NCBI RefSeq assembly: GCF_012931985.1
Contig: NZ_JAAFGM010000001.1
Location: 62,001 to 126,000 of the forward strand
Direction: 5' to 3'
DNA length: 64,000 bases
DNA from: Candidatus Roseilinea sp. NK_OTU-006
Lineage (GTDB): Bacteria; Chloroflexota; Anaerolineae; J036; Brachytrichaceae
Both the position numbers and the translations under genes were made by a program. Position 1 is the stretch's first letter. Each line of letters starts with the position of its first letter. Below, one piece after another: positions 20,859 through 30,622 of this stretch. The notes below the pieces were generated by a model, which saw only the letters and a list, made by a program, of their open reading frames with translations, was not told where the DNA came from and ran no database searches.

Positions 20859-22127
20859 TTAGGTGGCCAGCAACAATTCAAAGTGTTCTATGTTGTGGGC
20901 GAGCGCTTGCAGGAACCTGGCTGCCGGCGCGCCGTCCACGAATTGGTGGTCAACCGTCAAGGATAGGCCGAGGTGTGGCGCAAAAACGACATCGCGCGCG
21001 CCTTCGGGCAGAATCGGCTTCAAGTTGACGCTGCCCACGCCGAGGATGGCGACCTGCGGTGGGTTCAGAATGGGCGTGAAGCTCTCCACGCCCAGGCTGC
21101 CGAGGTTGGTGACCGTAAATGTGCCGCCGGCGAGGACGTCGGGGCTCAGCTTGCCGGCGGCGGCGTCGGCGACAAGCGCCTTTGCGGCTTCGGCGAGTTG
21201 CCTCAGGCTCAGCGCGTGTGCGTCGCGGATTACCGGCGCTAACAGCCCGCGCGGTGTGTCCACCGCGAAGCCGAGGTGCACGCGGGCGTGCTGGCGCAGC
21301 TCGCTGCCCTCGAACGTGGCGTTGAGCGCTGGGAATCGGCGCAGGGTGCGTGCCACGGCGAACATCACCAGGTCGTTGATGGTGACGTTGCGCAGGCCAA
21401 GCGATTCATCGCTGGCCTTCAATTTCTGGCGATAGGCCAGGAGCGCCCGCGCGTCGGCGCTGGTGTGCAGCGTCAACTGGGCGGTGGATTGCAGCGAGGC
21501 GCGCATCCGCTCCGCAATGGCGCGGCGTATGCCGGATAGGGGGATGACTTCGTAATCGCTGGAGGACGCATCGGGTTCACGCGACGGGGCTGGATCGCCG
21601 ATGGGGATCAGGTCGTGCTTGGTGATGCGCCCCCCCGGGCCGCTGCCTTGCTCAGGCGCGACATAGCCGCCGCGCGCGACCATCGCGCGCGCCACAGGCG
21701 TCATGCGCCGGGCCTCGCGCTGTCCTTCGAGTTGTGCGCGCACGTCACGCTCGATGATGCGCCCGCCGGGACCACTGCCGACGATCTGCGAAGGGTCTAT
21801 GTTGTGTTCCTGCGCCAGCTTCAGCGCGCGAGGGGAGATTGCTGGAGTTGCCGGCGGCGCGTCGGCGCGGGCTTCCGGTGTGGGCGTCGCTGCTTCGCCA
21901 ATGAGCGCGATCGGCGTTTGCACCGGCACATCGTCGCCCACGTTCACCAAATGTTGCAGCAGCACGCCGCTGGCCGTGCTCGGCACGTCCAACGTGCTCT
22001 TGTCTGTCTCAACGGTGCAGATCGGTTCGCCGGCTTCCACGCGGTCGCCGGGCTGTTTCAGCCACGCGACGATGATCGAACTCTCAACCGAATTGCCGAG
22101 TTTAGGCAACACTACCTGCGTTGTCAT
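20859..22127 (-). CDS. 2-oxoacid dehydrogenase E2 (dihydrolipoyl acyltransferase)
   Basis: A 422 aa E2 partner of the fused E1. The lipoyl domain has Lys43 in ETDKSTLDV. One good subunit-binding domain follows (about 130-165, [15 protein letters not shown]), then a second degenerate one ([17 protein letters not shown]). The catalytic end DHQFVDG gives His394 and Asp398. The start chosen is the ATG at 22127 with AAAGGAC just upstream, so the product begins directly with the lipoyl strand. A longer frame would add 36 non-homologous residues. E1 follows after 2 bp. Confidence 0.9.
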   Translation of the reverse strand: MTTQVVLPKLGNSVESSIIVAWLKQPGDRVEAGEPICTVETDKSTLDVPSTASGVLLQHLVNVGDDVPVQTPIALIGEAATPTPEARADAPPATPAISPRALKLAQEHNIDPSQIVGSGPGGRIIERDVRAQLEGQREARRMTPVARAMVARGGYVAPEQGSGPGGRITKHDLIPIGDPAPSREPDASSSDYEVIPLSGIRRAIAERMRASLQSTAQLTLHTSADARALLAYRQKLKASDESLGLRNVTINDLVMFAVARTLRRFPALNATFEGSELRQHARVHLGFAVDTPRGLLAPVIRDAHALSLRQLAEAAKALVADAAAGKLSPDVLAGGTFTVTNLGSLGVESFTPILNPPQVAILGVGSVNLKPILPEGARDVVFAPHLGLSLTVDHQFVDGAPAARFLQALAHNIEHFELLLAT

Positions 22128-22241
22128 GTCCTTTTGCCATAGACGACCGGGCTGCTCAGGTGGCCTGATCGTTGCAATTGCCCACAGCCTCCTGCGAAAG
22201 ACTCGCTGGTGAGGCGGAGGTTTTGCCTGCGTCACACATGA

Positions 22242-22260
22242 TAAAAGCGCCTTCGGCGCT
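22242..22260 (-). terminator. Rho-independent terminator of the minus-strand envelope operon
   Basis: On the minus strand AGCGCC-GAA-GGCGCT forms a 6-bp hairpin followed by TTTTAT. It lies about 135 bp after the end of the binding-protein-like lipoprotein gene and before the E2 gene, separating the two minus-strand units. Confidence 0.6.
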
Positions 22261-22338
22261 ACACGGCTGCCAATTTTACAAATCGCGCAGGGTGCCGACG
22301 CGCTATGAAGCGTATTTCTCTACCCGGGCGAGGCTCAA

Positions 22339-22369
22339 GGGCAGACGCAGGCATTGCCTGCGCCTGCCC
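22339..22369. other. Strong intergenic hairpin
   Basis: GGGCAG-A-CGCAGGC, loop ATT, GCCTGCG-C-CTGCCC: a 14-position stem with a single A/C mismatch, 25 bp past the stop of the lipoprotein gene. There is no T-run on either side, so it is not a classic terminator. It may protect the mRNA 3' end or be a remnant of a small palindromic repeat. The whole gap 22128-22394 holds only this, the terminator and the E2 leader. Confidence 0.5.
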
Positions 22370-22394
22370 AGGCGGGTGGCCATCCCTGCCCAAG

Positions 22395-23186
22395 CTACCG
22401 CCCATACGCCCACGTCGGCGCATCGGCCCAGGTGTTGTCGCGATCGAAGGTGATCTGGCCGAGCAAACCGTTGTGGCGGATGCGCCGCAGGGCGTCGGCT
22501 ACGCCGGCGCGCGTCGGCATGCCACGCACTTGTGCGTCCAACGCGATGGCGTCGAGCAGCACGTTTGTCGCATCGTAGGCGACGATGGAACGTGGCCCTG
22601 GCGGCGGCCCCAGCGACAGCTCGGTGAATGCTGCGAGCGCCTGCTGCGCGCCGAGCAACTCGGACACTGGCGGTGCATCAACGACGCATTCGCCAAATGG
22701 CCAGCCGGTGGCTGCCCATGATGGATCGAGTGCTGCGCATGGCGCATTGCTCATCTTGCGATTGCGGCTCGGCGCAGCCGGCCCCATCCGAAAAACGAGC
22801 GGGTCGCGCGGCAGCATGTCTGCCGGCACGGACGGCGCGAGCACCGGCAAGCTGGCCTGGGTGTAGACCGACAGCGCCGCCAGCGTCGTCGAAGGGACGA
22901 GATGGCCGATCACCCCCACCACCTCTGGATCGAGCGCCACATTGTGGGCGACGCGCGCCGCATGAGCCGGGTCGCCGTCGTCGTTGTAGGCGATGAACGC
23001 GACGCGCGCGCTAACGGCGCTGCCCGCTGCGATGCGCTTGCGGATGGCTAGCCGCATCGCCGGGAAAGCCTCGTAGCCCACCTGGCGCAAACGACCTTCG
23101 AATGGCGCGACTAGCGCAATCTTCACCACCGGTGGCGGCGCGCACGCGGCCAGCAGGACGCACCAGATAAGCAGCAACCGGATCAT
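22395..23186 (-). CDS. Shortened branched-chain amino acid binding-protein-like lipoprotein
   Basis: A 263 aa predicted lipoprotein: signal peptide with lipobox LLAAC (Cys15), then a periplasmic binding fold of the Peripla_BP_6/LivJ kind (VKIALVAPFEGRLRQVGYEAFPAMRLAI, VVGVIGHLVPSTTLAA, and at the end IVAYDATNVLLDAI, ITFDRDN). Family members run about 370-400 aa. Here, after VFRMGPAAPS, the usual middle part of the second lobe is missing and replaced by about 30 residues without recognisable motif. No permease or ATPase genes are nearby. It is either a decaying gene or a derived surface lipoprotein. Confidence 0.6.
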   Translation of the reverse strand: MIRLLLIWCVLLAACAPPPVVKIALVAPFEGRLRQVGYEAFPAMRLAIRKRIAAGSAVSARVAFIAYNDDGDPAHAARVAHNVALDPEVVGVIGHLVPSTTLAALSVYTQASLPVLAPSVPADMLPRDPLVFRMGPAAPSRNRKMSNAPCAALDPSWAATGWPFGECVVDAPPVSELLGAQQALAAFTELSLGPPPGPRSIVAYDATNVLLDAIALDAQVRGMPTRAGVADALRRIRHNGLLGQITFDRDNTWADAPTWAYGR

Positions 23187-23192
23187 TCGTCC

Positions 23193-26018
23193 TCAGGGAT
23201 GCGGGATGTTTAAATCTTCCAGTCGGGAGCCGCCAACGCCGTGCAACGTGGCTTCGCCGATGGTTTGCAAATCGGCCAGTCGGTACCACACGATCTGTAG
23301 GAGATACGGCTCGTGGGGGTGCAGCACATGGTTGGCGGCCACACACTGGCCGTCGTAGATGAGCGCGTCATCGGGCCACGACCACGTCGGCGCGAGGCCG
23401 GCCTGCGGCTGATGGTCGGCCTGGGCCAGCAAGCGGCCGTCGCTGCCGAAGGCGCGCAACGAGACCTGTAGCGCGTCGGCCCGGTTGACGTTCGATCGCG
23501 CCCACTGCCATACCGGCCTGAAGCATACCTCTTGCGCCGAGGCGAAGAACCAATCCACATCGCGCAGTGCGATGCCGTTGTCGAAATTCACGCGGAGCCG
23601 CGAGGGCGCGGGGCCAGGGCGCGCTGCATGCGCGATGCGCGGCCCGAGCAACGTGATGGACGGCGCCGGTTTGCCGGCAATCATGGTTTGGAGCGGCGTC
23701 CCTTCCGTGGTCAGCGGTGTGAGGGGGGCATAGGTGGAGTCGGCTGCTGAGAGCTTGAGCAACAGCGGGCCGGGCAGCGCGTCGGTCAGGACGATATGTC
23801 GGCTGATGCGCGGGTCGCCGGGTGTCTGCGAGCGCGCATGCCGAAAGAGCTGGGCGAATTCGCCGCCCATCGGCAACTCCTGCGTGACCGTGATCTGCGC
23901 TGGCGCGCGGTCGTCGCGCCAGCGCAGTGTCAGGGTAAAAGGGTCGCCGGTGCGCAGCGTCTGCGGTTCGATGGATGCGGCGACTAATTCGTAGGTTTCG
24001 CCGCCGCCGACGAATCGCACCGGGTCACGGTGAGGAAACGGGCGGTGGTCGAAGTCGAGCGTTTGCATCGGCGGTGGCTCGGCCGGCGCAGGGGCTGACC
24101 GCGCGATCGTCGCAATCGCGATCAGGCTGCTCACGAGCGCCAGCCCTATAAGCATCACTGCGCGTCGGGTGACGGGCGAAGCGCGCGCGAGGATGGCGCC
24201 AAGCAGAACGACGAGGACGCTCACCGCGCCCAGCGACGCCCACTCACCGGCGCGCGTCAGCGCCGTGCCTGCCCAGCGCAGTTCGACGCGATGCACACCG
24301 GTCGGCACGGCGAGGGTCAGCCAGCCCGAACCCGGGTGTGGCCAGGCGTTCGCCGGCGCACCATCCAGCCAAACGCGCCAGCCAGGCCAATGCAGGATAG
24401 GCAAGGCGATCGTCAGCGCTCGGTGCGCTGTGATCTGCCAGACTTGTTGCGCCGGCGAAGTGAACACCGGCGTCGAGGACACGGCATCCGGCGCGGCGTC
24501 GTCCTGGGCGATCCGCGCTGCGCGCGGCAGGCCTAATATGCCCGGGCCGGTGCGCGGGGTGGGGCGCGCCGTCGCCGGCAGATACTCATGGCGGATGGTT
24601 GTGCCGATGTTGCCGGTGTACCACTCGTAGAGCTGAATCGTGTTGGGAGTCACGTCCTCGGCGCGCACGTTCAGGCGCGCCCCGGGCAGGTGTGCGAGGG
24701 ATGCCCACGTGAGGGCAGCGGCGGCCAACACCGACGCGATGACGGTTGTCCGACGTCCGATCGCCGGCAAACTGCAGCCGCCGATGAGCAATGCCCCGAA
24801 GGTGGCCTGCACCGATAGGAACCGCCAGGGAAATTGTGCCAACGGCAGCAGGGGGGCGCGCTCCCAGATGAAGGCCGAGAGAGGTGTGATCATGAACGTG
24901 GCGAGCGCAAAGAGCGCGCCGGTGAGCGCGAGCGCGAAGTGTGGCTGGCCGGCGCGCCGGTGATGCCACCACCAGACGACGCCACCAGCGGCGATCTGGA
25001 TGGTCTGCATCGCACCCATTGCGAACACATTCAGGTTCTCTCCCACGGCGTAATCGAAGGCGAGCGACGGTTGAACCAGGTTCTCGGCGCGGAAGTGGTT
25101 GGCAAAGTAGAAGTAGCCCGTCGTTTGGTCGCCCAGTTGCACGCTCGCTGCCTCTCCAAGCGCGGGTAGCCAGAACCAGGCGCTCATCGCCAGCGCGAAC
25201 ACGGCGGCGCCGGTCAACCATGCCGCGCTTCTCAGGAATGTGCCCATGGCGTTCGGCGTCCCTCGTGCGCAGTGCGTCGCCATCGCCAGAGCGTAGAGAA
25301 CGGCGAAGGGCGCGAAGATCAACGCCGATACGTTGTGTGTGACGATAAGCGCCGCCGACGCCAGGGAGAGGCCGATGAAGGCCGGCAGCGCCGCGCCGCC
25401 GACAGCATGGTGACAGGTGTGATGGATCAACCGACCGGCGCTCCACAAGATCAGCGGATACCACACGAACGCCCAGAACTCAGAGAGTGAATCGCCGCGC
25501 ACGTAGACGTTGGCCAGGTGAAAGGGGGCCAGGGTGTAGGCGGCGCCGGTCAGCATCGCGCTCCAGGGGGCAATCGTGAGGCTTTGCCTATGACGTGCGT
25601 TGTAGGCTACGCCTTGCATCTGAATGAGAGCCGCCGACTTTTGCTGCTTGCTCCCATGTTGCAGGTCATTGGCGAGCAGCGCGATCGCGCCAGCGGCGGC
25701 GAACATGCCCAGGGTCTGCGTCAGTTTGATCGCCGAGAGCAGGTCCATGCCGAGCACGTTCAATCCGGCGGCGAGGTAGTAGGGCAGGGCGGCATAGAAG
25801 TTGAAGAAGGGATAACCCAGGCCGAAGGCGGAGTGGCTCATCCAACGCGCCGGGAACACCCCGGCGCGCAGGTTCTCCGCCAGCTCGTAGGTGCGGATGA
25901 GCAGGAAGGGGCTATCGCCGCCTGCACGGGTGTTGATGATGCCCGGGCCGAGCCACAGGTTCGCCGACGCCAGGGCGCAGATCAGCGCCAGTGCGGTGAG
26001 CGGAAGCAAGCGTGGCAT
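23193..26018 (-). CDS. Large polytopic membrane protein, PTPS-related/YfhO-like
   Basis: A 941 aa protein with about a dozen transmembrane helices in the first two thirds and a large extracytoplasmic beta-rich C-terminal part. The opening (GGDSPFLLIRTYELAENLRAG, then LGYPFFNFYAALPYYLA) matches the '6-pyruvoyl-tetrahydropterin synthase-related' membrane family, which is glycosyltransferase-like in topology and common in Chloroflexota. It probably acts in envelope glycan or protein glycosylation. Between it and the LysM protein gene there are 10 bp. Function is inferred from the fold family only. Confidence 0.65.
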   Translation of the reverse strand: MPRLLPLTALALICALASANLWLGPGIINTRAGGDSPFLLIRTYELAENLRAGVFPARWMSHSAFGLGYPFFNFYAALPYYLAAGLNVLGMDLLSAIKLTQTLGMFAAAGAIALLANDLQHGSKQQKSAALIQMQGVAYNARHRQSLTIAPWSAMLTGAAYTLAPFHLANVYVRGDSLSEFWAFVWYPLILWSAGRLIHHTCHHAVGGAALPAFIGLSLASAALIVTHNVSALIFAPFAVLYALAMATHCARGTPNAMGTFLRSAAWLTGAAVFALAMSAWFWLPALGEAASVQLGDQTTGYFYFANHFRAENLVQPSLAFDYAVGENLNVFAMGAMQTIQIAAGGVVWWWHHRRAGQPHFALALTGALFALATFMITPLSAFIWERAPLLPLAQFPWRFLSVQATFGALLIGGCSLPAIGRRTTVIASVLAAAALTWASLAHLPGARLNVRAEDVTPNTIQLYEWYTGNIGTTIRHEYLPATARPTPRTGPGILGLPRAARIAQDDAAPDAVSSTPVFTSPAQQVWQITAHRALTIALPILHWPGWRVWLDGAPANAWPHPGSGWLTLAVPTGVHRVELRWAGTALTRAGEWASLGAVSVLVVLLGAILARASPVTRRAVMLIGLALVSSLIAIATIARSAPAPAEPPPMQTLDFDHRPFPHRDPVRFVGGGETYELVAASIEPQTLRTGDPFTLTLRWRDDRAPAQITVTQELPMGGEFAQLFRHARSQTPGDPRISRHIVLTDALPGPLLLKLSAADSTYAPLTPLTTEGTPLQTMIAGKPAPSITLLGPRIAHAARPGPAPSRLRVNFDNGIALRDVDWFFASAQEVCFRPVWQWARSNVNRADALQVSLRAFGSDGRLLAQADHQPQAGLAPTWSWPDDALIYDGQCVAANHVLHPHEPYLLQIVWYRLADLQTIGEATLHGVGGSRLEDLNIPHP

Positions 26019-26028
26019 CCGTGATCGT

Positions 26029-27528
26029 TTACAGCCGGCGGCGCCTCAGGATGGTTGAGGCGATGAAGCCGACTGCGCCGATCAGTAGCAGTGCCCCGCC
26101 GCCTAGCGAAAGCAAGCCTACGGTGAGGTTGCTGTTCAGAGCGACCAGCGGCGGCCGCGGCGTCGGGGTGGGGCTGACGTCCTCGAAGCCGTCGCTGATG
26201 CGGCGTAGGCCGAGTGAGAAATAGGAGCGCGCGCCATTGACCCGCAGCGTATCGTTGAGCGGCGTCGTCGGCACGTAGATGTCCAGCGGCGTGCCGGCGA
26301 CTGTGTAGGCCTGGTTGGGCAAGTTCTCGAAGCAATACGGCTCGTCCACGCCGTTGGTGGTGTAGGTGCCGATGACGTTGCCGCCGACGGTGAGGACGAA
26401 CTGAATGTTGGGCACCAGGTCTTCGAGGTCGTCGCGCTTGCCGTTGCCGTCGTCGTCGAAGAATGCCTGGACGCAGGCTTGACCCACCGTCGGGGTCGCC
26501 GATGCCGCTGGCGACGATGTGCTCGCCTCGCCGGGCGCTTGGCCAGCAGCCATCTCGGGCGGTGACGCCGTCGCGCCGGCCGCCACTTCGGCCGGCGTCC
26601 CCGGCTTGATGATGAGCACTTGGCCGATCTGCAGCGCCTCGGGGCTGACGCCGGGGTTGTTCTTCAGCAATTCGGCCAGCGGCACATTTTGGTCGAGCGC
26701 AATGCCAAGCAGCGTGTCGCCGGCTTTGACGGTATAGGTGATGGGTGGGTTGGCGACCGGCGCAGCGGGCTGGGCGGTAGCCGCAGGCGTTGCCGTGGCA
26801 TCGGGCGCGGCAGCAGTAGGCGCGGCCGTTGCGGAAGCCGCGTCGGGCGTCGCCGTTGGCGGCGGGGCGATGGATTCGAGCACGGCATCGTCCCAGAACA
26901 CTTCGTTGTGTCGCACGTTGTCGCGCATCGTCGTGTAGGTGTAGAGGATGAGGGTGGGCGACCGCGCCTCGACTTCGACGGTGAACGGGACGAATTCATC
27001 CTTAGCTTCTTGCTCGGGCGACCAGATCACCTGGCCGTTGAGAGGGCTGGGCCGGCCGTTGTCGCCACCTAGTGGATCCACGCCCACCTTCACGCGAATC
27101 TCCCGCGATGGGCGCGCCGAGATTGGGCTTTCATCGTTGGTAGACCAGACCTGGCCCCAGATGGTGAAGCGCAGCCGCGCGCCCACCTGTACGCCGTTGA
27201 CGACGCGATAGATGCCGCCAGTGAAGGTCGCGTTGTTTACCCACAGGCGTTGCGCCGCCGCGCCGCCGCGCCTGCGCGTCGTCGCGCGATCGGCCTGCGG
27301 TTGGAAGTTTACGCCGGGCGGATCGTTTTCGCTGCGCGGAATGAACCACACACCCCAGCCGACTGGCACGTTGCATACGCCCTGCTTGCAGCTCGGGTCG
27401 CTTTGAAAGTCTCCCTCAAATCCCTCGGCAAGCACGAGTTGGTCGGTTTGGCCATGGGCCGATGCGGCGCCGAGGAAACAAATCGCCAGCGCGACGGATG
27501 CGCGCGCTGCAGCATTTCGGATGCTCAT
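26029..27528 (-). CDS. Secreted LysM surface protein with C-terminal membrane anchor
   Basis: A 499 aa protein. A signal peptide (about 1-26) is followed by a carbohydrate-binding-like beta domain (about 30-215), a long Ala/Thr/Pro linker, one LysM module (YTVKAGDTLLGIALDQ..LQIGQVLIIKPG), a second Ala/Pro linker, an Sdr/Cna-B-like domain with a Ca-loop-like FFDDDGNGKRDDLED, and a final transmembrane helix plus RRRRL. LysM binds N-acetylglucosamine-containing glycans. Co-transcribed between the PTPS-related gene and a GT39-like gene, it may be an envelope scaffold, and the neighbours could glycosylate it. Confidence 0.75.
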   Translation of the reverse strand: MSIRNAAARASVALAICFLGAASAHGQTDQLVLAEGFEGDFQSDPSCKQGVCNVPVGWGVWFIPRSENDPPGVNFQPQADRATTRRRGGAAAQRLWVNNATFTGGIYRVVNGVQVGARLRFTIWGQVWSTNDESPISARPSREIRVKVGVDPLGGDNGRPSPLNGQVIWSPEQEAKDEFVPFTVEVEARSPTLILYTYTTMRDNVRHNEVFWDDAVLESIAPPPTATPDAASATAAPTAAAPDATATPAATAQPAAPVANPPITYTVKAGDTLLGIALDQNVPLAELLKNNPGVSPEALQIGQVLIIKPGTPAEVAAGATASPPEMAAGQAPGEASTSSPAASATPTVGQACVQAFFDDDGNGKRDDLEDLVPNIQFVLTVGGNVIGTYTTNGVDEPYCFENLPNQAYTVAGTPLDIYVPTTPLNDTLRVNGARSYFSLGLRRISDGFEDVSPTPTPRPPLVALNSNLTVGLLSLGGGALLLIGAVGFIASTILRRRRL

Positions 27529-27534
27529 ATGCGT

Positions 27535-29682
27535 TTATTGCGGAGCGGGAATGATAACCGAATCTGCTGTCGGTTTGCCTTGCGCGTCGAGCACGGCGAG
27601 TCGGCGATTGTCTGCGCGGCGGTAGATGCCGATGCGGACTGTGTCGCCCGGCTGCGCGCCGCCAGGCACGCTGAGCGCGTGTTCGTCCACGATGCGATCG
27701 CCGATGCGCCAAACCGGCATAGGCAAATAGCCCTGCGCCGGGCTGCTATCGGCTTGCGTCAGCGGCTGCAGCCGGCCATCGCGTAGCCAGTGCACAAAGA
27801 TCGCGTAGTCTTCACGGATGAGGGTTGATGTGCGCCAGGTCAACGTCACCGTATACAAGTTGGTGGGCTGTGCCCCGCCTCGAATTGCTGCCGACTCCAG
27901 CGTGATGCCCTCCTCAAAACGCACAGTCGCCTCGTTTCTCTGGGCCGCGCCGGCCGGCGCGGGGTCGGCGCGCACGCCGATGAATGCGCGACGTGGCGAC
28001 GGGTCCCGGTCGCCTTGCGCCAGCGGCCCCTCGATCACGCGGAGCGTCGCCGGCGCCGGCAGAGTCGTCCGCAGCGTGCTCCAGTTGTGGTTGGGATCCA
28101 CAAAAAGCAACACGGGCAACTGCGGGTTGCGTTCGGCAAGCCACTCGCCGCTGCCGTCAGCCGATACAGTCCTCCAGCGGCCTCCGGCGAGGAATTCCAG
28201 CGATGGATTATCGTTGGCCAGGCGATCTTCAAGCCAGATGTTCGTAGGCGGCAGGGCGCGGGGATCGCCTGTGGCGTGGGCGTTGATGAGCCGCGCGAGC
28301 TGTACGTTGTGATCCTCCAGCCAATAGCGCGTGAGTTCGCGGTGGATGTAGTCGTTGAAATAGTCGTTCACGGTGTCAATGGCGCTCACGGCGAGCAGCA
28401 AGGTCGCGACGAACGCGGGCGGGCTCATCGAGCGCCTGAGGAATGCAGTGAGGCCGGCCAATATGCCGCGCCGGGATAGCCACGCCAGCGCGGCTTCCAT
28501 CCCGATGGCAGCGATGATGCACGCCGCCGGCAGAGCGCCGATGGCGCGCAGGAAGTGCGGGGCGTCTTCGGCCAGGATGGTCGGGATGAGCATCACCGCC
28601 AGCCACAGCAGGACGAATTGCGGCGCGATGCGGGTCGCCGAGTCTGAAATATCCGCGCCGAAGCGCGACTGCCGGCTTTGCCGCCAGCGCCAGCCGCACA
28701 CCGCCAGGCCGAGCACAAAGGCGGGCGCCAGCCAACCCTCGAACACCGGCCGCAGCGAGAGGTTGTGTCGCCAGATGCGATCGCCTTGAAAGGTGAACAT
28801 CCCGGCGGTTTTGCCGATGTTGGCGATGAGCGCGCCGACGAGATCGCCGCCGTTGATGTCGGGATTGAGGATGGATACCTGGCCGGCGCGGCCGAAGTAC
28901 AGGTCGGTGTGACGGGTGAGCCAGAGCAGCAACGGTGCGACGACGACCAATCCGGCAGCGATGAAGGCGATCGCCGATGCAAGTCGGCGCCGTCGGGTGG
29001 CCTCGTCATGATGTGTGGACAACTTGCGCCTGAAGCTCACCCACAAGCTGAGGCCATACAGCGCGACCAGAGGCAGTACGAGCTGCGCCGAGGTGTAAGT
29101 GTAGAAGGCCAGCCCGAAGGTTGCGCCGGCCAGCGTCGCGTACAGGATGCGCAGGCGTGGGACGTTTGTGCGCAGGCCTGCGAAGATAAACGCCATCATC
29201 GCGCACAACACCAGCGGTAGGGTCACGGCGCGGAAAGCCACTCGGCTGATGGTCAGATGCCAGAAGGTCAAGGCGAGGATTGCAGCGCTCAGCGCGCCGA
29301 TGCGCGGCGAGAACATGTTGCGCGCGGCGAAGTAGATCGCAACGATGGTGAGCGTCCCGACGCACGCCGAGGCGGCGCGCAGCGCTTCGGGCGTGCGCCC
29401 GAAGTGCGCGATGCCAGCGGCCAGCACATACATGAACAGGCCTTCGCGCCCGTTGTTGGCAGCGAAGTAAAGCGAGAAGTCGCCCTTCAGCACGCGCAGC
29501 GCGTCTAAGCCGTAATAGCCCTCGTCACGATACAGGCCGGGCGGCAGTGCGCCGACGCGATAGAAGCGCAGCGCCGCCCCAATGGCGACGATCAGGATGA
29601 GCGGCAACAGGCCGGCTAGCCAACGGCGACGCATGGGTAGGAGGCGCAAACGCGCGCGATTGTAATCTGAGAGCGCCCTCAT
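27535..29682 (-). CDS. GT39-type (dolichyl-phosphate-mannose-like) membrane glycosyltransferase
   Basis: A 715 aa protein with many transmembrane helices and a soluble C-terminal domain. The first loop, LPPGLYRDEGYYGLDALRVLKG, has the acidic pair placed as in the catalytic loop of PMT/ArnT-like GT-C enzymes, which move a sugar from a polyprenyl phosphate onto protein or lipid. The start at 29682 gives 16 residues before a second Met (29634) that is equally possible. It heads the minus-strand envelope operon and diverges from the hydrolase gene 59 bp away. Confidence 0.75.
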   Translation of the reverse strand: MRALSDYNRARLRLLPMRRRWLAGLLPLILIVAIGAALRFYRVGALPPGLYRDEGYYGLDALRVLKGDFSLYFAANNGREGLFMYVLAAGIAHFGRTPEALRAASACVGTLTIVAIYFAARNMFSPRIGALSAAILALTFWHLTISRVAFRAVTLPLVLCAMMAFIFAGLRTNVPRLRILYATLAGATFGLAFYTYTSAQLVLPLVALYGLSLWVSFRRKLSTHHDEATRRRRLASAIAFIAAGLVVVAPLLLWLTRHTDLYFGRAGQVSILNPDINGGDLVGALIANIGKTAGMFTFQGDRIWRHNLSLRPVFEGWLAPAFVLGLAVCGWRWRQSRQSRFGADISDSATRIAPQFVLLWLAVMLIPTILAEDAPHFLRAIGALPAACIIAAIGMEAALAWLSRRGILAGLTAFLRRSMSPPAFVATLLLAVSAIDTVNDYFNDYIHRELTRYWLEDHNVQLARLINAHATGDPRALPPTNIWLEDRLANDNPSLEFLAGGRWRTVSADGSGEWLAERNPQLPVLLFVDPNHNWSTLRTTLPAPATLRVIEGPLAQGDRDPSPRRAFIGVRADPAPAGAAQRNEATVRFEEGITLESAAIRGGAQPTNLYTVTLTWRTSTLIREDYAIFVHWLRDGRLQPLTQADSSPAQGYLPMPVWRIGDRIVDEHALSVPGGAQPGDTVRIGIYRRADNRRLAVLDAQGKPTADSVIIPAPQ

Positions 29683-29741
29683 CTCCTGGCCATCGCAGGA
29701 TGTATATTTCCGCCTTGTTAGATGGGCGGGGGTGAAGCCTT

Positions 29742-30620
29742 ATGGATTTGAAAATTCCTGACGACGTACGCCAGTCCCAGCGCGCCTTCTCGTTTGTGGG
29801 CGGTCAACATGCCGATGTTGGCGTCTTGTGTCTGCACGGATTCACCGGCTCGCCGGCGGAGATGCGCCCGCTGGGTGAGTACTTGGCCGAACGGGGCTAT
29901 ACGGTTGAAGGGCCGTTGTTGCCGAAGCATGGGGGTATGCCGCATGAACTCAAAGGCGCAACCTGGCGGAGTTGGGTGGCCTGCGCGCGCGATGCGTTGA
30001 ACGCGCTCGCAGATCGTTGTCCGCATATCTTCATCGCTGGCCTTTCGATGGGTGGACTCATCGCATTGCACCTCGCAGCTAGCGAGTGCTACCGCACAAC
30101 CTGTAACGGCCACCCCTCGCCCCTGCGCGGCATCATCGTCATGGCTGCGCCGATGATGCTGAACGACCCGCGCACTCGGTTCGTCCGCTTCGCGCGCTAC
30201 TTCGTGCCCTATTACTACCCGCTGAAGGGTGCGAATTTCAACGATCCGAACTTCCGGGCCAGTCTTCACCAGCGTTTGGGGCTGAACAGCGACGAACTGA
30301 ACCTCGATGATCCGCGCGTGCAAAAGCAGATCGTCCAGAGCGTGCGTATTCCCGTTGGCGCGATTCATGAGCTGCTCGAACTCAACCGGCTGGTGATGCG
30401 CGAATTGCCGCGCGTGACCACGCCGGCGCTCTTTATTCAGGGGCGCAAAGACCAAGTCATCGCGCCGGATAGCGCCGAGGTCATTGCGTCGCGCGTCGGC
30501 TCGAAGGACAAGCGTGTGGTATGGCGCGACAAGAGCGGGCACGCGCTGCCGCTGGAGCCCGATGCGCCGGAGATGTTCGAGACGATCGCTGCGTTCATCT
30601 CCGAACACAGCGCCGAGTGA
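29742..30620 (+). CDS. Alpha/beta hydrolase (carboxylesterase/monoglyceride lipase-like)
   Basis: A 292 aa serine hydrolase. Oxyanion-hole segment LHGFTGSP (31-38), nucleophile Ser102 in GLSMGG, Asp in FIQGRKDQVI, and His in KSGHALPLE complete the triad. It resembles the thermostable carboxylesterases (Est30/YvaK type) that split short-chain esters or monoacylglycerols. A TATATT box lies about 35 bp upstream. The next gene begins 3 bp after its stop, so they form an operon. Confidence 0.88.
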   Translation: MDLKIPDDVRQSQRAFSFVGGQHADVGVLCLHGFTGSPAEMRPLGEYLAERGYTVEGPLLPKHGGMPHELKGATWRSWVACARDALNALADRCPHIFIAGLSMGGLIALHLAASECYRTTCNGHPSPLRGIIVMAAPMMLNDPRTRFVRFARYFVPYYYPLKGANFNDPNFRASLHQRLGLNSDELNLDDPRVQKQIVQSVRIPVGAIHELLELNRLVMRELPRVTTPALFIQGRKDQVIAPDSAEVIASRVGSKDKRVVWRDKSGHALPLEPDAPEMFETIAAFISEHSAE

Positions 30621-30622
30621 CG

